NCBI RefSeq assembly: GCF_016097555.1
Contig: NC_054703.1
Span: 20,615,110 to 20,679,109 of the forward strand
Reading direction: 5' to 3'
Origin: Gigantopelta aegis
Taxonomy: Eukaryota > Mollusca > Gastropoda > Neomphalida > Peltospiridae
Length of the DNA: 64,000 bases
The notes beneath the pieces are model-generated. The model made no database searches, had not been told where the DNA came from, and saw only the letters and a list, made by a program, of their open reading frames with translations. Positions within the stretch are counted from its first letter, which is position 1, and each line of letters opens with the position of its first letter. A program made the position numbers and the translations under genes. Positions 55,001 through 64,000 of the stretch are shown in pieces.

Positions 55001-56159
55001 AAATAATAGGATTTTACTGCAACGCAAACAAACATTCGTCAATACAGAAGACATTCTATGTTCAAACATTTGGTATAATAATAATATTATTATAGATAAA
55101 AAGCCTGCAGTATGTAGACATTACATTAAAAAGGGATTTTATTTATACAAGACTTACTTAATAACCAAGGACAGTTTATAGATTATGACACATTCAGCTT
55201 ATAGTATAACATAAAATCAAATTTTCTAGAATTTGCTTCTTTATTAAAGGCTATACAAGTTTTTATACGCACGAAAACTACTTTTAACATCCAAACAGTT
55301 GGTGTTCCAAAGCATCCCATTTTACCATTTAAAATAAAACCCTTTTTGAAAAATAAATCTGGAAGTAAAGAAATCTATAAACTACTCAACGACACGAATA
55401 TACTTCCTACTTCGCAGATTAAATACTCTGCTGAAGGATTTGCTTTTTCCCCTTCAGAGTGGGAAAGTATTATAGCCTGCCATTTAAGATTTTGAAAGAC
55501 CCAACACTGTTATGGTTCCAATATCAAATCCTACATTGAATTACAGCAACAAATACTTTCTTATATAAAATAAAATATGTTGATTCAAATCTCTGTAATT
55601 TCTGTCATTGCCAGCCCGAAACATTCGATCACTTGTTTTATGCTTGCCCCAAAGTCGTCAAACTCTGGAATCTTATAGCACAATGGTTGCAACAAACATG
55701 GGAAGACTTCCAGTTTGACAAAACTATTATTTTATTTGGTGCTATAAATAAGGAAAACAATTTCGTAAATTGGCTAATTATAAATGTAAAGTGTTATATT
55801 TACAAAACAAAATTACAGAACACCACACTCAATAAAACTGGCTTCAAACATTATATTGAAGATAAGCTATTATTAGAAAAATATATGTATTACAAGAATT
55901 GTTTACATGAAGAATTCGACGAAAATTGGGAATGTTGGTTAAGATTTTTGGAAAATATTTAAACGACCAGCCTTTTTATATATATATATATATATTAAAA
56001 AAAGACTATGGTTGCTTGTTTTACAATGTTGCTGGTTTGGAGGAAATACTTATTTTAGCGTTCTTCCTTCCCTTTCTCTCTTTGCTCCATGGTATATTAT
56101 GTGTATAATTGCTATGTACGGTAATGATTCGGGGCCATTGTTTTTCTGGGGCAATAAAC

Positions 56160-56193
<34 letters not shown>
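52030..56193 (+). mobile_element. L1/Tx1-like LINE, ORF2 only, with poly(A)
   Basis: A LINE body with endonuclease, reverse transcriptase and C-terminal zinc knuckle, an AATAAA at 56153-56158 and 31 A at 56163-56193. No ORF1 was seen between the microsatellite and 52241. The KSPGSGGFSAEF, NWRPITLLN and FIDFEKTFDSV blocks fit the Tx1 branch of L1. Confidence 0.88.
52241..55962 (+). pseudogene. LINE ORF2 (endonuclease and reverse transcriptase), broken
   Basis: Domains in order. APE-type endonuclease about 52241-52960: TVNCQGLGNPEKRKDVLNYL, LQDTHF (Asp where most relatives have Glu), NIYGPNDD, CGDFKLVLN (Lys where the family has the catalytic Asn) and YRSDH. Reverse transcriptase about 53640-54530: FLKNMRHDKSPGSGGFSAEF, LGIITCIPKINKP, NWRPITLLNCIYKIASG, VFIDFEKTFDSVSW, RGCRQGDPLSPYIF and QYADDTTFIL. 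C-terminal region 54718-55962 with FNFIWQNK and the knuckle CNFCHCQPETFDHLFYACP. Stops or frameshifts near 52700, 52757, 53065, 53312, 53559, 54100, 54370, 54530, 54927 and 55181 leave no long frame. A dead copy. Confidence 0.9.
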
Positions 56194-56194
<1 letters not shown>

Positions 56195-56215
56195 ACTGGT
56201 CTTTTTTCTAATACC

Positions 56216-56440
56216 ACAAAATACATGTTTCATAGTTTTAAAAGCGTACGTACCTCGGAGTAACAAATGGTAATAGAGACGACCTTTATTCTACTCTTTA
56301 AGGATATTTCCCAATTCCAGCACCACAGACTCTTGATTCATTGTATTTTAACTTTATACAAGTGTGTTATAGGTTTGTAGATTATCCATAGTTAAGTGTC
56401 CATTTTCCAGGGTTGACGCTAAGGTCTGTAACATTAATAT
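56216..56440. mobile_element. Fragment of MITE M3
   Basis: Diverged match to 57300-57510 (shared ACAGACTCTTGATTCA-like and GGTTTGTAGATTA parts). Confidence 0.55.
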
Positions 56441-56715
56441 TAAAATAAAGCAGTTCCCAGCCAAGTGTCACGTCAAACTATAAATGGGGGTGATCATAAT
56501 TATTGTCTCTGGGAAACTGTGTCGTTTACGTTCATTGACATACTTTCCGGCGGAAGCACTCTCCAGCTGACATTTGCACGATAAAGTTGTCTTCAACTAT
56601 CGTCTCGCTTAATCCCCCCCCCCCCTTCCATCCATCTCTCCCACCCCCACCCTACCCTGGGGACTATGATGAATGCGTTTGGCCAGCTGTCACGCTTTAA
56701 CGTCGAGTAGAATGG
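56441..56715. other. No gene seen
   Basis: C run at 56612-56626. Nothing else. Confidence 0.6.
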
Positions 56716-57102
56716 AAGGAAGGAAATGTTTTATTTAACGACGCACTCAACACATTTTATTTACGGTTATATGGAAGGAAAGAAGGAATTGTTTTAATTT
56801 ACGACCACTCAATACATTTTATTTACGGTTATATTGCGTCGGACATATGGTTAAGAACAACAAAGATATTGAGAGAGAAAATCCGCGGTTGCCACTTCAT
56901 GGGCTACTCTTTTCGATTAGCAATAAGGGATGTTTTATATGCACCATCCCACAGACATTATAGTCCATACCACGGCCTTTGTTACACCAGTTGTGGAGCA
57001 CAGGCTGGAACGAAAACTAGCCCAATGGGGCGACCGACGGGGATCGATCCTAAACCGACCGCACATCAAGGGAGCTCTTTACCACTGGGGTATGTCTCGC
57101 CC
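56716..57102 (-). mobile_element. SINE family A with a partial second copy
   Basis: The tail part occurs twice (56722-56773 and 56774-56835, each with ATTTACGGTTATAT), then the body and head end GTATGTCTCGCCCCC. Either a copy inserted into the tail of another, or a local tail duplication. Confidence 0.85.
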
Positions 57103-57138
57103 CCTTCGACTAGAATGGAAACACAGCGACCGTTGAAA

Positions 57139-57517
57139 TTAAAGGGACATACCCTAGTTTTTAAACACTAAGGCATATTTTTTACTATTATAGCCGTTTT
57201 TAATAACTGAAATCATACCTTACTTAGATTTTATTGTTTAGATTATCTATTTCTGTACATCCGAAGTGCTTTTTGGTCATCCTAGTGTTTTTAATATCAC
57301 AAAATGCATGTCTAATGTTTTTAAAAACGCACGTGCGTCTGAGAAGTAACAGCTATGGAGTCCAGTTTCAATCTATTTTAGATGGTATTTCACCATTTTA
57401 AAGTCACAGACTCATGTTTCACTTAATTGTAACTTTATCCAAATGTGTTACAGGTTTGTAGATTAACTAAACTTAGTGTTAATTTTCACGGATTGAAACT
57501 AGAGTATGTCCCTTTAA
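57139..57517. mobile_element. TTAA-flanked MITE (family M3)
   Basis: TTAAAGGGACATACCCTAGT to ACTAGAGTATGTCCCTTTAA. Shares the outer 11 bases with M1 but not the interior, so it probably used the same transposase. Confidence 0.88.
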
Positions 57518-57584
57518 AGTTTGCTTTGTTTGATTTATTAACACTGCGACCGTGTCACTTACAACAGTGTCACTTCGACTCCAG

Positions 57585-58218
57585 CAAATCGGGCACAGAA
57601 GACGAAGAGGAAACCGAGAAGACGCGCGCAGGGGCGGCTCAACCGCCAGCGGCGGCCTCTTCTGCGTCGTTGCCTCCGGCGAGGGACGACACTTAAGGAG
57701 CGGCAACAGGGGCGGCTAAGGGGGACCAAAATTAGCGGCTCAACCGTCAGCGGCGGTCCCTTCTGCTCGTCACGCCTCCCTCCACCTCGCGCACCGGTGG
57801 AGCCCGTGGAAGGAAATGTTTTATTTAACGACGCATTCAACACATTTTATTTACGGTTATATGGCGTCAGTCTTATGGTTAAGTACCACACATATATTGA
57901 GAGACGAAACCCGCTGTAGCCACTTCATGGGTTACTCTTTTCGATTACCAGCAAGGGATCTTTTATATGCACCATCCCAAAGACAGGATAGTCCATACCA
58001 TGGCCTTTGTTACACCAGTTCTGGAGCACTGGCTGGAACGAGAAATAGCCCAATGGGTCCATCGACGGGGGTCGATCCTAGACCGACCGTGCATCAACCG
58101 AACGCTTTACCACTGGGCTAAGTCTCGCCCCCGTGGAGCCCATGGAGGACCATGTTATACAAGTGGAAGTTCCAGCCGACCCTACAGACGCGCCACCGCC
58201 ACCCTCAACTTTTCGCAA
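57585..58218 (+). pseudogene. GC-rich open frame split by a SINE
   Basis: Without the SINE (57811-58132 and one target copy), one frame reads basic, Arg-rich sequence (QRRPLLRRCLRRGTTLKERQ), then GSTVSGGPFCSSRLPPPRAP, and on the far side EDHVIQVEVPADPTDAPPPP, then STFRKRKAISPLL and a stop. A GC-rich unit near CGGCTCAACCG occurs twice. The far side (acidic-proline, then a KRK signal) looks like real protein, but I do not recognise it. It may be an old transposon ORF or an exon. Confidence 0.35.
57811..58132 (-). mobile_element. SINE family A, full length, with TSD
   Basis: Reverse copy from GGAAATGTTTTATTTAACG to CTAAGTCTCGCCCCC. Flanks: GTGGAGCCCGTGGA (57797-57810) and GTGGAGCCCATGGA (58133-58146). 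Confidence 0.92.
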
Positions 58219-58534
58219 GAGGAAGGCGATCTCGCCCCTTCTGTAGGAGCAAAACTGAACCCGCGGATCAGTCAGCCAAGATCCTCAGGCCAAGACTCGT
58301 CTCCCGTACAGCGAATCTTGGAGTGTTTCCTAATCGTCATTTTCGCCCGCTCCACTGCTGATAAATCTACGGTGATGTGGAGACGTCGAGGAGAGCTCTC
58401 CGAAAAAGGCCGAATTTGATTAAATTCCCAGCAGGCAGAATACGCCGTGGGTATTCGAAGGTCAAACTCGATCGTAACCCGAGTACCCGATGATAATGAG
58501 ACTAGGGAATAAAGTAAAATAGCACTAATGCATC
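58219..58534. other. No gene seen
   Basis: A continuing frame on the plus strand to 58419 is in another register from the split frame. No domain. Confidence 0.45.
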
Positions 58535-58877
58535 TTAAAGGCATATTGTCACAGACCACTGACCTATTTGATGGTTTAACAAAGTATTACCTCAACAACA
58601 ATAATTTGATTTGTTACTAAATGTTCTTTATTCAACCATCTTCATAACCACCATACTCCATTTATTAATGATATTTTGTAAAAATAATTTAATTATGGCA
58701 ATAGTCCATAATTCAAAAACTAAAATTGCCGAGAGGGTTGACATGGATTTCACTCCATCATGGTTCAGTTACGGTAATGCAATAGCTAGATTTGGTTTCC
58801 AACAATTAATGTAATTTTTAGTTATTATCTATTTTTAGAGAAATAAGGTCCTTAAATCCGTGACAGTATGCCTTTAA
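58535..58877. mobile_element. TTAA-flanked MITE (family M2), copy 2
   Basis: TTAAAGGCATATTGTCACAG to CCGTGACAGTATGCCTTTAA. Intact partner of 31643-31956. Confidence 0.92.
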
Positions 58878-58995
58878 TTTCAGCGCTGAACATGGATGTC
58901 AAATCATGTCATTGTATTGCATTCCACACATTCGACTTTTGATCTCCATCCATGTGTCTCAATCCTATAACGCAAGCGGTGTATGGCAAAAAGGC

Positions 58996-59659
58996 CAATC
59001 TAATTAAAATTAGCTCTACTGATTAATTACAATTACCTAGGATTTTGAAAAGGGGGATTCCAAAATAGATTGCAGAGATATTGGGCATATATTTCTATGT
59101 TGAGTAAATATAATAATGTCAGATATCAATGTCAGATATATTAAATTATAAAAAAAGCGATTTCAAGGGGGGTTCGGTCGAACCCATCGAACCCCCCCCC
59201 CCCCCCCCCCCCCCCCCCCATGTACGCCCATGCCTGTGGATCTAACAGCACCCCGGCATGCCAGTGCTTTTAAAAGAATTTGAAAACATTCGGGATTATG
59301 CCGAAGGTATACGAAATGATTCGGGTGAATTAAGAAGTATGCCGGAAACTAATTTCAATATAAAATTCGTTACAACAAGGCGAAAAACAAAACCGTGATG
59401 GTATAGTCATAAATCGGTTTATACTAGTATACAATCCAGAGTTTATTACTGCACTTTTCCCTCTGTTTTTTAATGTTGAAGTAGTCTCGCCCGGTATTTT
59501 TAGAATTTGTATGCTCCCGAATAACGCTGTAAAAGGCGAAGTGTAATCGGTCGATATTTAAATTGTTATTTATAGATGAAATGTCACCTGGACATGGGAG
59601 TCCACGCAATGCTGTTAGATCTACTGGTAGACCAGTGGAGCTAATTTTAATCAGACTGA
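58996..59659. mobile_element. Foldback DNA element, copy 3, damaged
   Basis: CAATCTAATTAAAATTAGCT left end and AGCTAATTTTAATCAGACTG right end, with CAAAAAGGC on both sides (58987-58995 and 59660-59668). The inside is rearranged, with a foreign piece and a C run at 59190-59219. Its inner part matches 34640-34880 in reverse. Confidence 0.82.
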
Positions 59660-59756
59660 CAAAAAGGCGTAAAACATATAATTAAATGAGAGCGCTCTTC
59701 CTTACACGGGTACTCGAGTCCTGTGAACGGACTCGAGTCTTGCTAGACTCGGCCCG

Positions 59757-59878
59757 AGTACTTGTGGAGACCACAACGCGGGTCTATTGACGACACGAGA
59801 CGATCATGTTACTTCCCTCAGCTCTAGAAACCACTGAGTACTTGTGGAGACCACAACGCGGGTCTATTGACGACACGG
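59757..59878. repeat. 80-bp direct repeat, two copies
   Basis: GAGTACTTGTGGAGACCACA and ACGCGGGTCTATTGACGACA at 59757 and again at 59837. Leads into the satellite through the shared CTTCCCTCAGCT. Confidence 0.9.
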
Positions 59879-59929
59879 CAGAGCGATCATATTTATCTTC
59901 CCTCAGCTATAACTAGCCCTAAACATAAC

Positions 59930-61985
59930 ACTGAGAGAACATAGGGCTGAGGAATCCTAACCCTAACCCTAAGGAAACATAGAGCTGAGGAACCCTAACC
60001 CTAACCCTAACCCTGAGGAAACATAGAGCTGAGGAACCCTAACCCTAACCCTGAGGAAACATAGAGCTGAGGAACCCTAACCCTAACCCTGAGGAAACAT
60101 AGAGCTGAGGAACCCTAACCTTAACCCCAACCCTAACCCTGAGGAACCATAGAGCTGAGGAACCCTAACCTTAACACTGAGCTGAGCTGAGGAACCCTAA
60201 CCTTAACACTGAGGGAACATAGAGCTGAGGAACCCTAACCTTAACACTGAGGGAACATAGAGCTGAGGAACTTTAACCCTAACCCTGACGGAACATATAG
60301 CTGAGGAACCCTAACCCTAACCCAGAGCTTCTAGAATTTTCTTTAAATCCACTAGCCATGGGATCAGTTGTTTTAAAAATGTACTAGCTATGATTACAAA
60401 TTCACTAGCCCTACTTTTCTTTAAGTTATTTCAATTTTACTAAAATAATAGTGGTGGGGACAGGATATTCATATTTATAAAATAGACTTAACTACAACAT
60501 TTGAAAAAACAAATCCACTAGCCGTCGGGCATGGCAGTAGTAATTATTTACTAGCCCAATATTGAATATCACTAGCCATGGGAGTGGGGCTACCATAATT
60601 TAGAAGCCCTGCCTAACCCTAACCCTAACACTCAGAGAACATAGAGCTGAGGAACCCTAACCTTAACACTGAGAGAACATAGAGCTGAGGAACTTTAACC
60701 CTAACCCTGACGGAACATAGAGCTGAGGAACCCTAACCCTAACCCTGACGGAACATAGAGCTGAGGAACCCTAACCCTAACCCCGAGGGAACATAGCGCT
60801 GAGCAACCCTAACCATGAGGGAGCATAGAGCTGAGGAACCCTAACCCTGAGGGAACATAGAACTGAAGAACCGTAACCCTAACTCTAACCCTGAGGGAAC
60901 ATAGAGCTGAGGAACTTTAACCCTAACCCTGAGGGAACATAGAGCTAATGAACCTTAACCCTATCCCTAACCCTAACCCTCAGGGAACATAGCGCTGAGC
61001 AATCCTAAACACGAGGGAGCATAGAGCTGAGGAACCCTAACCCCGAGGGAACTTAGAGTTGTGGAATCCTAACCCCCAGGGAACATAGAGATGAGGAACC
61101 CTAACCTTAACACTGAGGGAACCTAGAGCTGAGGAACTTTAACCCTAACATTGAGGGAACATAGAGCTGAGGAACCATAACCCTAACCCTGAGGGAACAT
61201 AGAGCTGAGGAACCCTAACCCTAAACCTGAGGGAACATAGAGCTGAGGAACCCTAACCCAAACCCCGAGGGAGCATAGAGCTGAGGAATTCTAAACATAA
61301 CCGTAACTCGAGGGAACTAATAGAGCTATAAACATAACCGTAACTCGAGGGAACATAGAGCTGAGGAACCCTCACCCTAACCCTGAGGGAACATAGAGCT
61401 GAGGAACCCTAACCCTAACCCTGAGGGAACATAGAGCTGAGGAACTCTAACCCTAACCCTAAGGAATTTAAGAGCTGAGGAACTTTAACCCTAACCCTGA
61501 GGGAACATAGAGCCGAGGAACCTAAACCCTAACCCTGAGGAAACATAGAGCTGAGGAACCCTAACCCTAACTTTGAGGTAACACAGAGTTGAGGAACTCT
61601 AACCCTAACCCTGAGGGAACATAGAGCTGAGGAACCCTAACCCTAACCCTGAGGGAACATAGAGCTGAGGAACCCTAACTCTAACCCTGAGGGAACATAG
61701 AGCTGAGGAACCCAAACCCTAACCCTGAGGTAACATGGAACTGAGGAACCCTAACCCCGAGGGAACATAGAGCTGAGGAACCCAAACCCTAACCCTGAGG
61801 GAACACAGAGCTGAGGAACCCTAACCCTAACCCCGAGGGAACATAGAGCTGAGGAACCCTAACCCTAACCTTGAGGGAATATAGCGGTGAGGAACCCTAA
61901 CCCTAACCCTGAGGGAACATAGAGCTGAAGAACCCTAACCCTAATCCTGAGGTAACATAGAGCTCAGTAACCCTAACCCTAAATT
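59930..61985 (+). repeat. Telomere-hexamer satellite
   Basis: About 50 units of about 38 bases. Each has one to four CCCTAA hexamers and then a constant spacer GAGGGAACATAGAGCTGAGG. CCCTAA is the complement of TTAGGG, the telomere repeat of most animals including molluscs. Unit length varies in steps of six with the number of hexamers. Not a pure telomere, so this is an interstitial or subtelomeric satellite. Interrupted at 60327-60612. Confidence 0.93.
60327..60612. mobile_element. Insert in the satellite, MITE-like
   Basis: Sequence unlike the satellite, with inverted ends near GCTTCTAGAATTTTC and AATTTAGAAGCCC and several inner CACTAGCCATGGGA-like motifs on one strand. Confidence 0.6.
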
Positions 61986-62026
61986 TTCGTTAAACATTCA
62001 TTCATTCATTTTTTATTCATTCATTC
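61986..62026 (+). mobile_element. SINE family B tail scrap
   Basis: TTCGTTAAACATTCATTCATT, at the right edge of the satellite. Confidence 0.7.
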
Positions 62027-62415
62027 AAACCGGCCTCGGTGGCGTCGTGGCAGGCCATCGGTCTACAGGCTGGTAGGTACTGGGTTCGGATTCCAGTCGA
62101 GGCATGGGATTTTTAATCCAGATACCGACTCCAAACCCTGAGTGAGTGCTCCGCAAGGCTCAATGGGTAGGTGTAAACCACTTGCACCGACCAGTGATCC
62201 ATAACTGGTTCAACAAAGTCCATGGTTTGTGCTATCCTGCCTGTGGGAAGCGCAAATAAAAGATCCCTTGCTGCCTGTCAAAAAAAGAGTAGCCTATGTG
62301 GCGACAGCGGGTTTCCTCTTCAAAACAGTGTCAAAATTACCATATGTTTGACGTCCAATAGCCGATGATAAGATAAAAAATCAATGTGCTCTAGTGGCGT
62401 CGTTAAATAAAACAA
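62027..62415 (+). mobile_element. SINE, C-type head with D-type tail, full length
   Basis: Head ACCGGCCTCGGTGGCGTCGT, box-B-like GGTACTGGGTTCGGATTCC, body CGCAAATAAAAGATCCCTTG and tail TAAATAAAACAAACTTTAC. Best copy of this combination. Confidence 0.92.
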
Positions 62416-62915
62416 ACTTTACTTCTTCTTTTTTTCGCAAAAAGTAGCCTTCCCCTACAAAAATGGGAGCCCGTACGCCTATAATGCCAAAACACTTATA
62501 ACTGTATGAGTGCTAACTGTAACGTAAAGCAGTGGTGGATTCAGAAAATCCTTCTTTTTTGTCTTTTTTCTTCTTCTTTTTCCTCTTCTTTTTTTTTTTT
62601 TTTGGGGGGGGGGGGGGCAATGACATGAGGCGAAATGCCAAGGGGGAGGTTTGGAGGAGGATCGTAAAAAAAAAGAAGAAAATTAATACATGTATATAAT
62701 AAAATTGTAACTGTCGCAAAAAATGGGGGTGGGGTTGGGGGTGGGGGTCGCCTCTCTAAAGTCATGGTGTTTTGTGGATTTGGCCCTTGTATACCTGACA
62801 GTGATCTTTAAAAACAGACGCCCACGTGTTGCACACTACAGGTCACATTTTATCATAAAAACTAAGTGACAACCTGTGTTCAGCTGTTTATTTCTCACTT
62901 GTTACACCTGGAGCT
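62416..62915. other. Low-complexity, then presumed upstream region of a gene
   Basis: T/C-rich and G-rich runs (62560-62617) and a G-rich patch near 62725-62750. 62810-62915 looks like unique sequence before the start at 62916. No TATA box could be fixed. Confidence 0.5.
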
Positions 62916-62961
62916 ATGAAGACTGTTTTCTGTGCCCTGGCTTTGCTTGTCCTAGCGTCAG
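62916..62961 (+). CDS. Putative first exon with signal peptide
   Basis: ATG at 62916 begins MKTVFCALALLVLAS, a textbook secretory signal core (Lys, then hydrophobic LALLVLA, small residues), followed directly by a splice donor TCAG|GTATTG after one base of the next codon. Short exons like this begin many secreted mollusc proteins (matrix, mucus, antimicrobial or digestive). The rest of the gene must lie right of about 63.4 kb or outside the window; a SINE follows at 63088. Nothing in the window says which protein it is. Confidence 0.5.
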
Positions 62962-63087
62962 GTATTGTCAAATTACCACTTTCAACTTTCTGAGAATTTT
63001 CATTAATTTGATTACCAATTTCAGACAAACACTTACATTAATTTTATTATGAATATTAGACATAAATCTAACATTAATTTATTTAGG

Positions 63088-63335
63088 AAGGAACGAAGGA
63101 AATGTTTTATTTAACGACGCACTCAACACATTTTATTTACGGTTATATGGCATCAGACATATGGTTGAGGACCACAAAGATATTGAAGGAGCAAACCTGC
63201 TGTCGCCACTTCATCGGCTACTCTTTTCGATTGGCTGCAAGGGATCTTTTATATGCACCATCCCATAGACAAGATAGCACATACCACGGCCTTTGGTGTA
63301 CCAGTCATGGTGCACTGGCTGGAGCGAGAATTTTA
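63088..63335 (-). mobile_element. SINE family A, 5'-truncated
   Basis: Reverse: GAAGGAAATGTTTTATTTAA to CTGGCTGGAGCGAGAA. TTTATTTAGGA occurs on both sides (63077-63087 and about 63331-63342), a likely target duplication. Confidence 0.88.
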
Positions 63336-63339
63336 TTTA

Positions 63340-63597
63340 GGAGTCTACAACAATTATCAATATTTTCAAGGTAGTAGAAACCGTACTCCTTTTGGAGAAT
63401 TGAACTTTACTTTGGTGTCAAGAGTTATATTTAGCGATTTTTTCATGCATTTGTGATAAATAGGTATTTTAAAACGTTGCCAATCCCACATATATCGGAA
63501 TCTTTGCATGATTAAGCCCATTTTAAACACAGCGAGAGTTAAAGTTTGTTTTCTTGGATTTATAATAACACAGCGACCTTGTCATTTCGATTCCAGC
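63340..63597. other. No gene; end of a dispersed repeat
   Basis: 63538-63597 matches 57518-57585 (GATTTATAATAACACAGCGA versus GATTTATTAACACTGCGA, then GTCA..TTCGA.TCCAGCA). Unknown repeat. Confidence 0.55.
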
Positions 63598-63920
63598 AGG
63601 GGCGGGACGTAGCCCAGTGGTAAAGCGTTCACTTGATACACGGTCGGTCTAGGATCGATCCCCGTCGGTGGAACCATTGGGCTATTTCTCGTTCCAGCCA
63701 GTGCTCCACACCTGGTGTAACAAAGGCCGTGGTATGTACTATCCTGTTTGCATATAAAAGATCCCTTGTTGCTAATCGAAAAGAGTAGCCCATGAAGTGG
63801 CGACCGCGGGTTTCCTCTCTCAATATTGGTCCTTAACCATATGCCTGACGCCATATATCCGTAAATAAAATGGATTGAGTGTGTCGCTAAATAAAACATT
63901 TCCTTCCTTCCTACCTTCCT
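63598..63920 (+). mobile_element. SINE family A
   Basis: Head GTAGCCCAGTGGTAAAGCG to tail AAACATTTCCTTCC plus a long CCTT run. Missing about 15 bases in the body (ATCCTGTTTGCATATAAAAG). Confidence 0.92.
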
Positions 63921-64000
63921 TCCTTCTAAAATATCGCAGTTATAATGAGTGGTCTTTGAAAATCGTCGCCGAAAAATAGTAAGTCCACAAAAAAGCATTC

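Noticed and set aside
59930-61985. True chromosome end
   Set aside because: Hexamers come in ones to fours between spacers, and non-telomeric sequence continues on both sides.

Overview
The window is eukaryotic, intron-rich and AT-rich, and packed with short interspersed elements. Three features suggest a marine mollusc, probably a gastropod: several tRNA-headed SINE families, decayed transposon ORFs of kinds I know from mollusc genomes, and a satellite built on the CCCTAA telomere hexamer. This is an inference from recall, not a database match.

Layout. 1-4200: repeats only. 4206-10410: a tandem cluster of C2H2 zinc-finger genes, consisting of one intact 20-finger gene, one frameshifted copy and one truncated fragment. 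10407-14680: SINEs, CA-rich sequence and a 56-bp minisatellite. 14682-48902: on the minus strand, a zinc-efflux transporter gene of the SLC30A1 (ZnT1) type spread over about 34 kb. Its introns hold most of the mobile DNA: a decayed transposon with an HNH-like fragment (17.0-18.8 kb) between two direct repeats of about 700 bp, a nearly intact Tc1-like element (21.9-23.4 kb), TTAA-flanked MITEs, nested foldback elements with 9-10 bp target duplications (33.9-35.7 kb) and many SINEs. A tandem duplication of about 4.3 kb (40.6-49.2 kb) doubles the first coding exon.

Right of the gene: a LINE 3' fragment (about 50.5-50.9 kb), a decayed L1/Tx1-like LINE with endonuclease, reverse transcriptase and poly(A) (52.0-56.2 kb), more SINEs and MITEs, a GC-rich reading frame split by a SINE (57.5-58.2 kb), a satellite of about 2 kb made of CCCTAA runs plus a constant spacer (59.9-62.0 kb), and a short exon that looks like the signal-peptide exon of a secreted protein running off the right edge (62916-62961).

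How the parts work together. The ZnT1-like exons splice in phase wherever two neighbours are both present (E1-E2-E3-E4 and E6-E7). One exon is not found: the one for the last membrane helix and the following loop, expected between 15917 and 29192. The most interesting biology is the structure of this gene (two identical first exons, a repeat-built C-terminal tail, the missing exon), the telomere-hexamer satellite and the long-TIR foldback elements. I see no operon, CRISPR array or prokaryote-like system.
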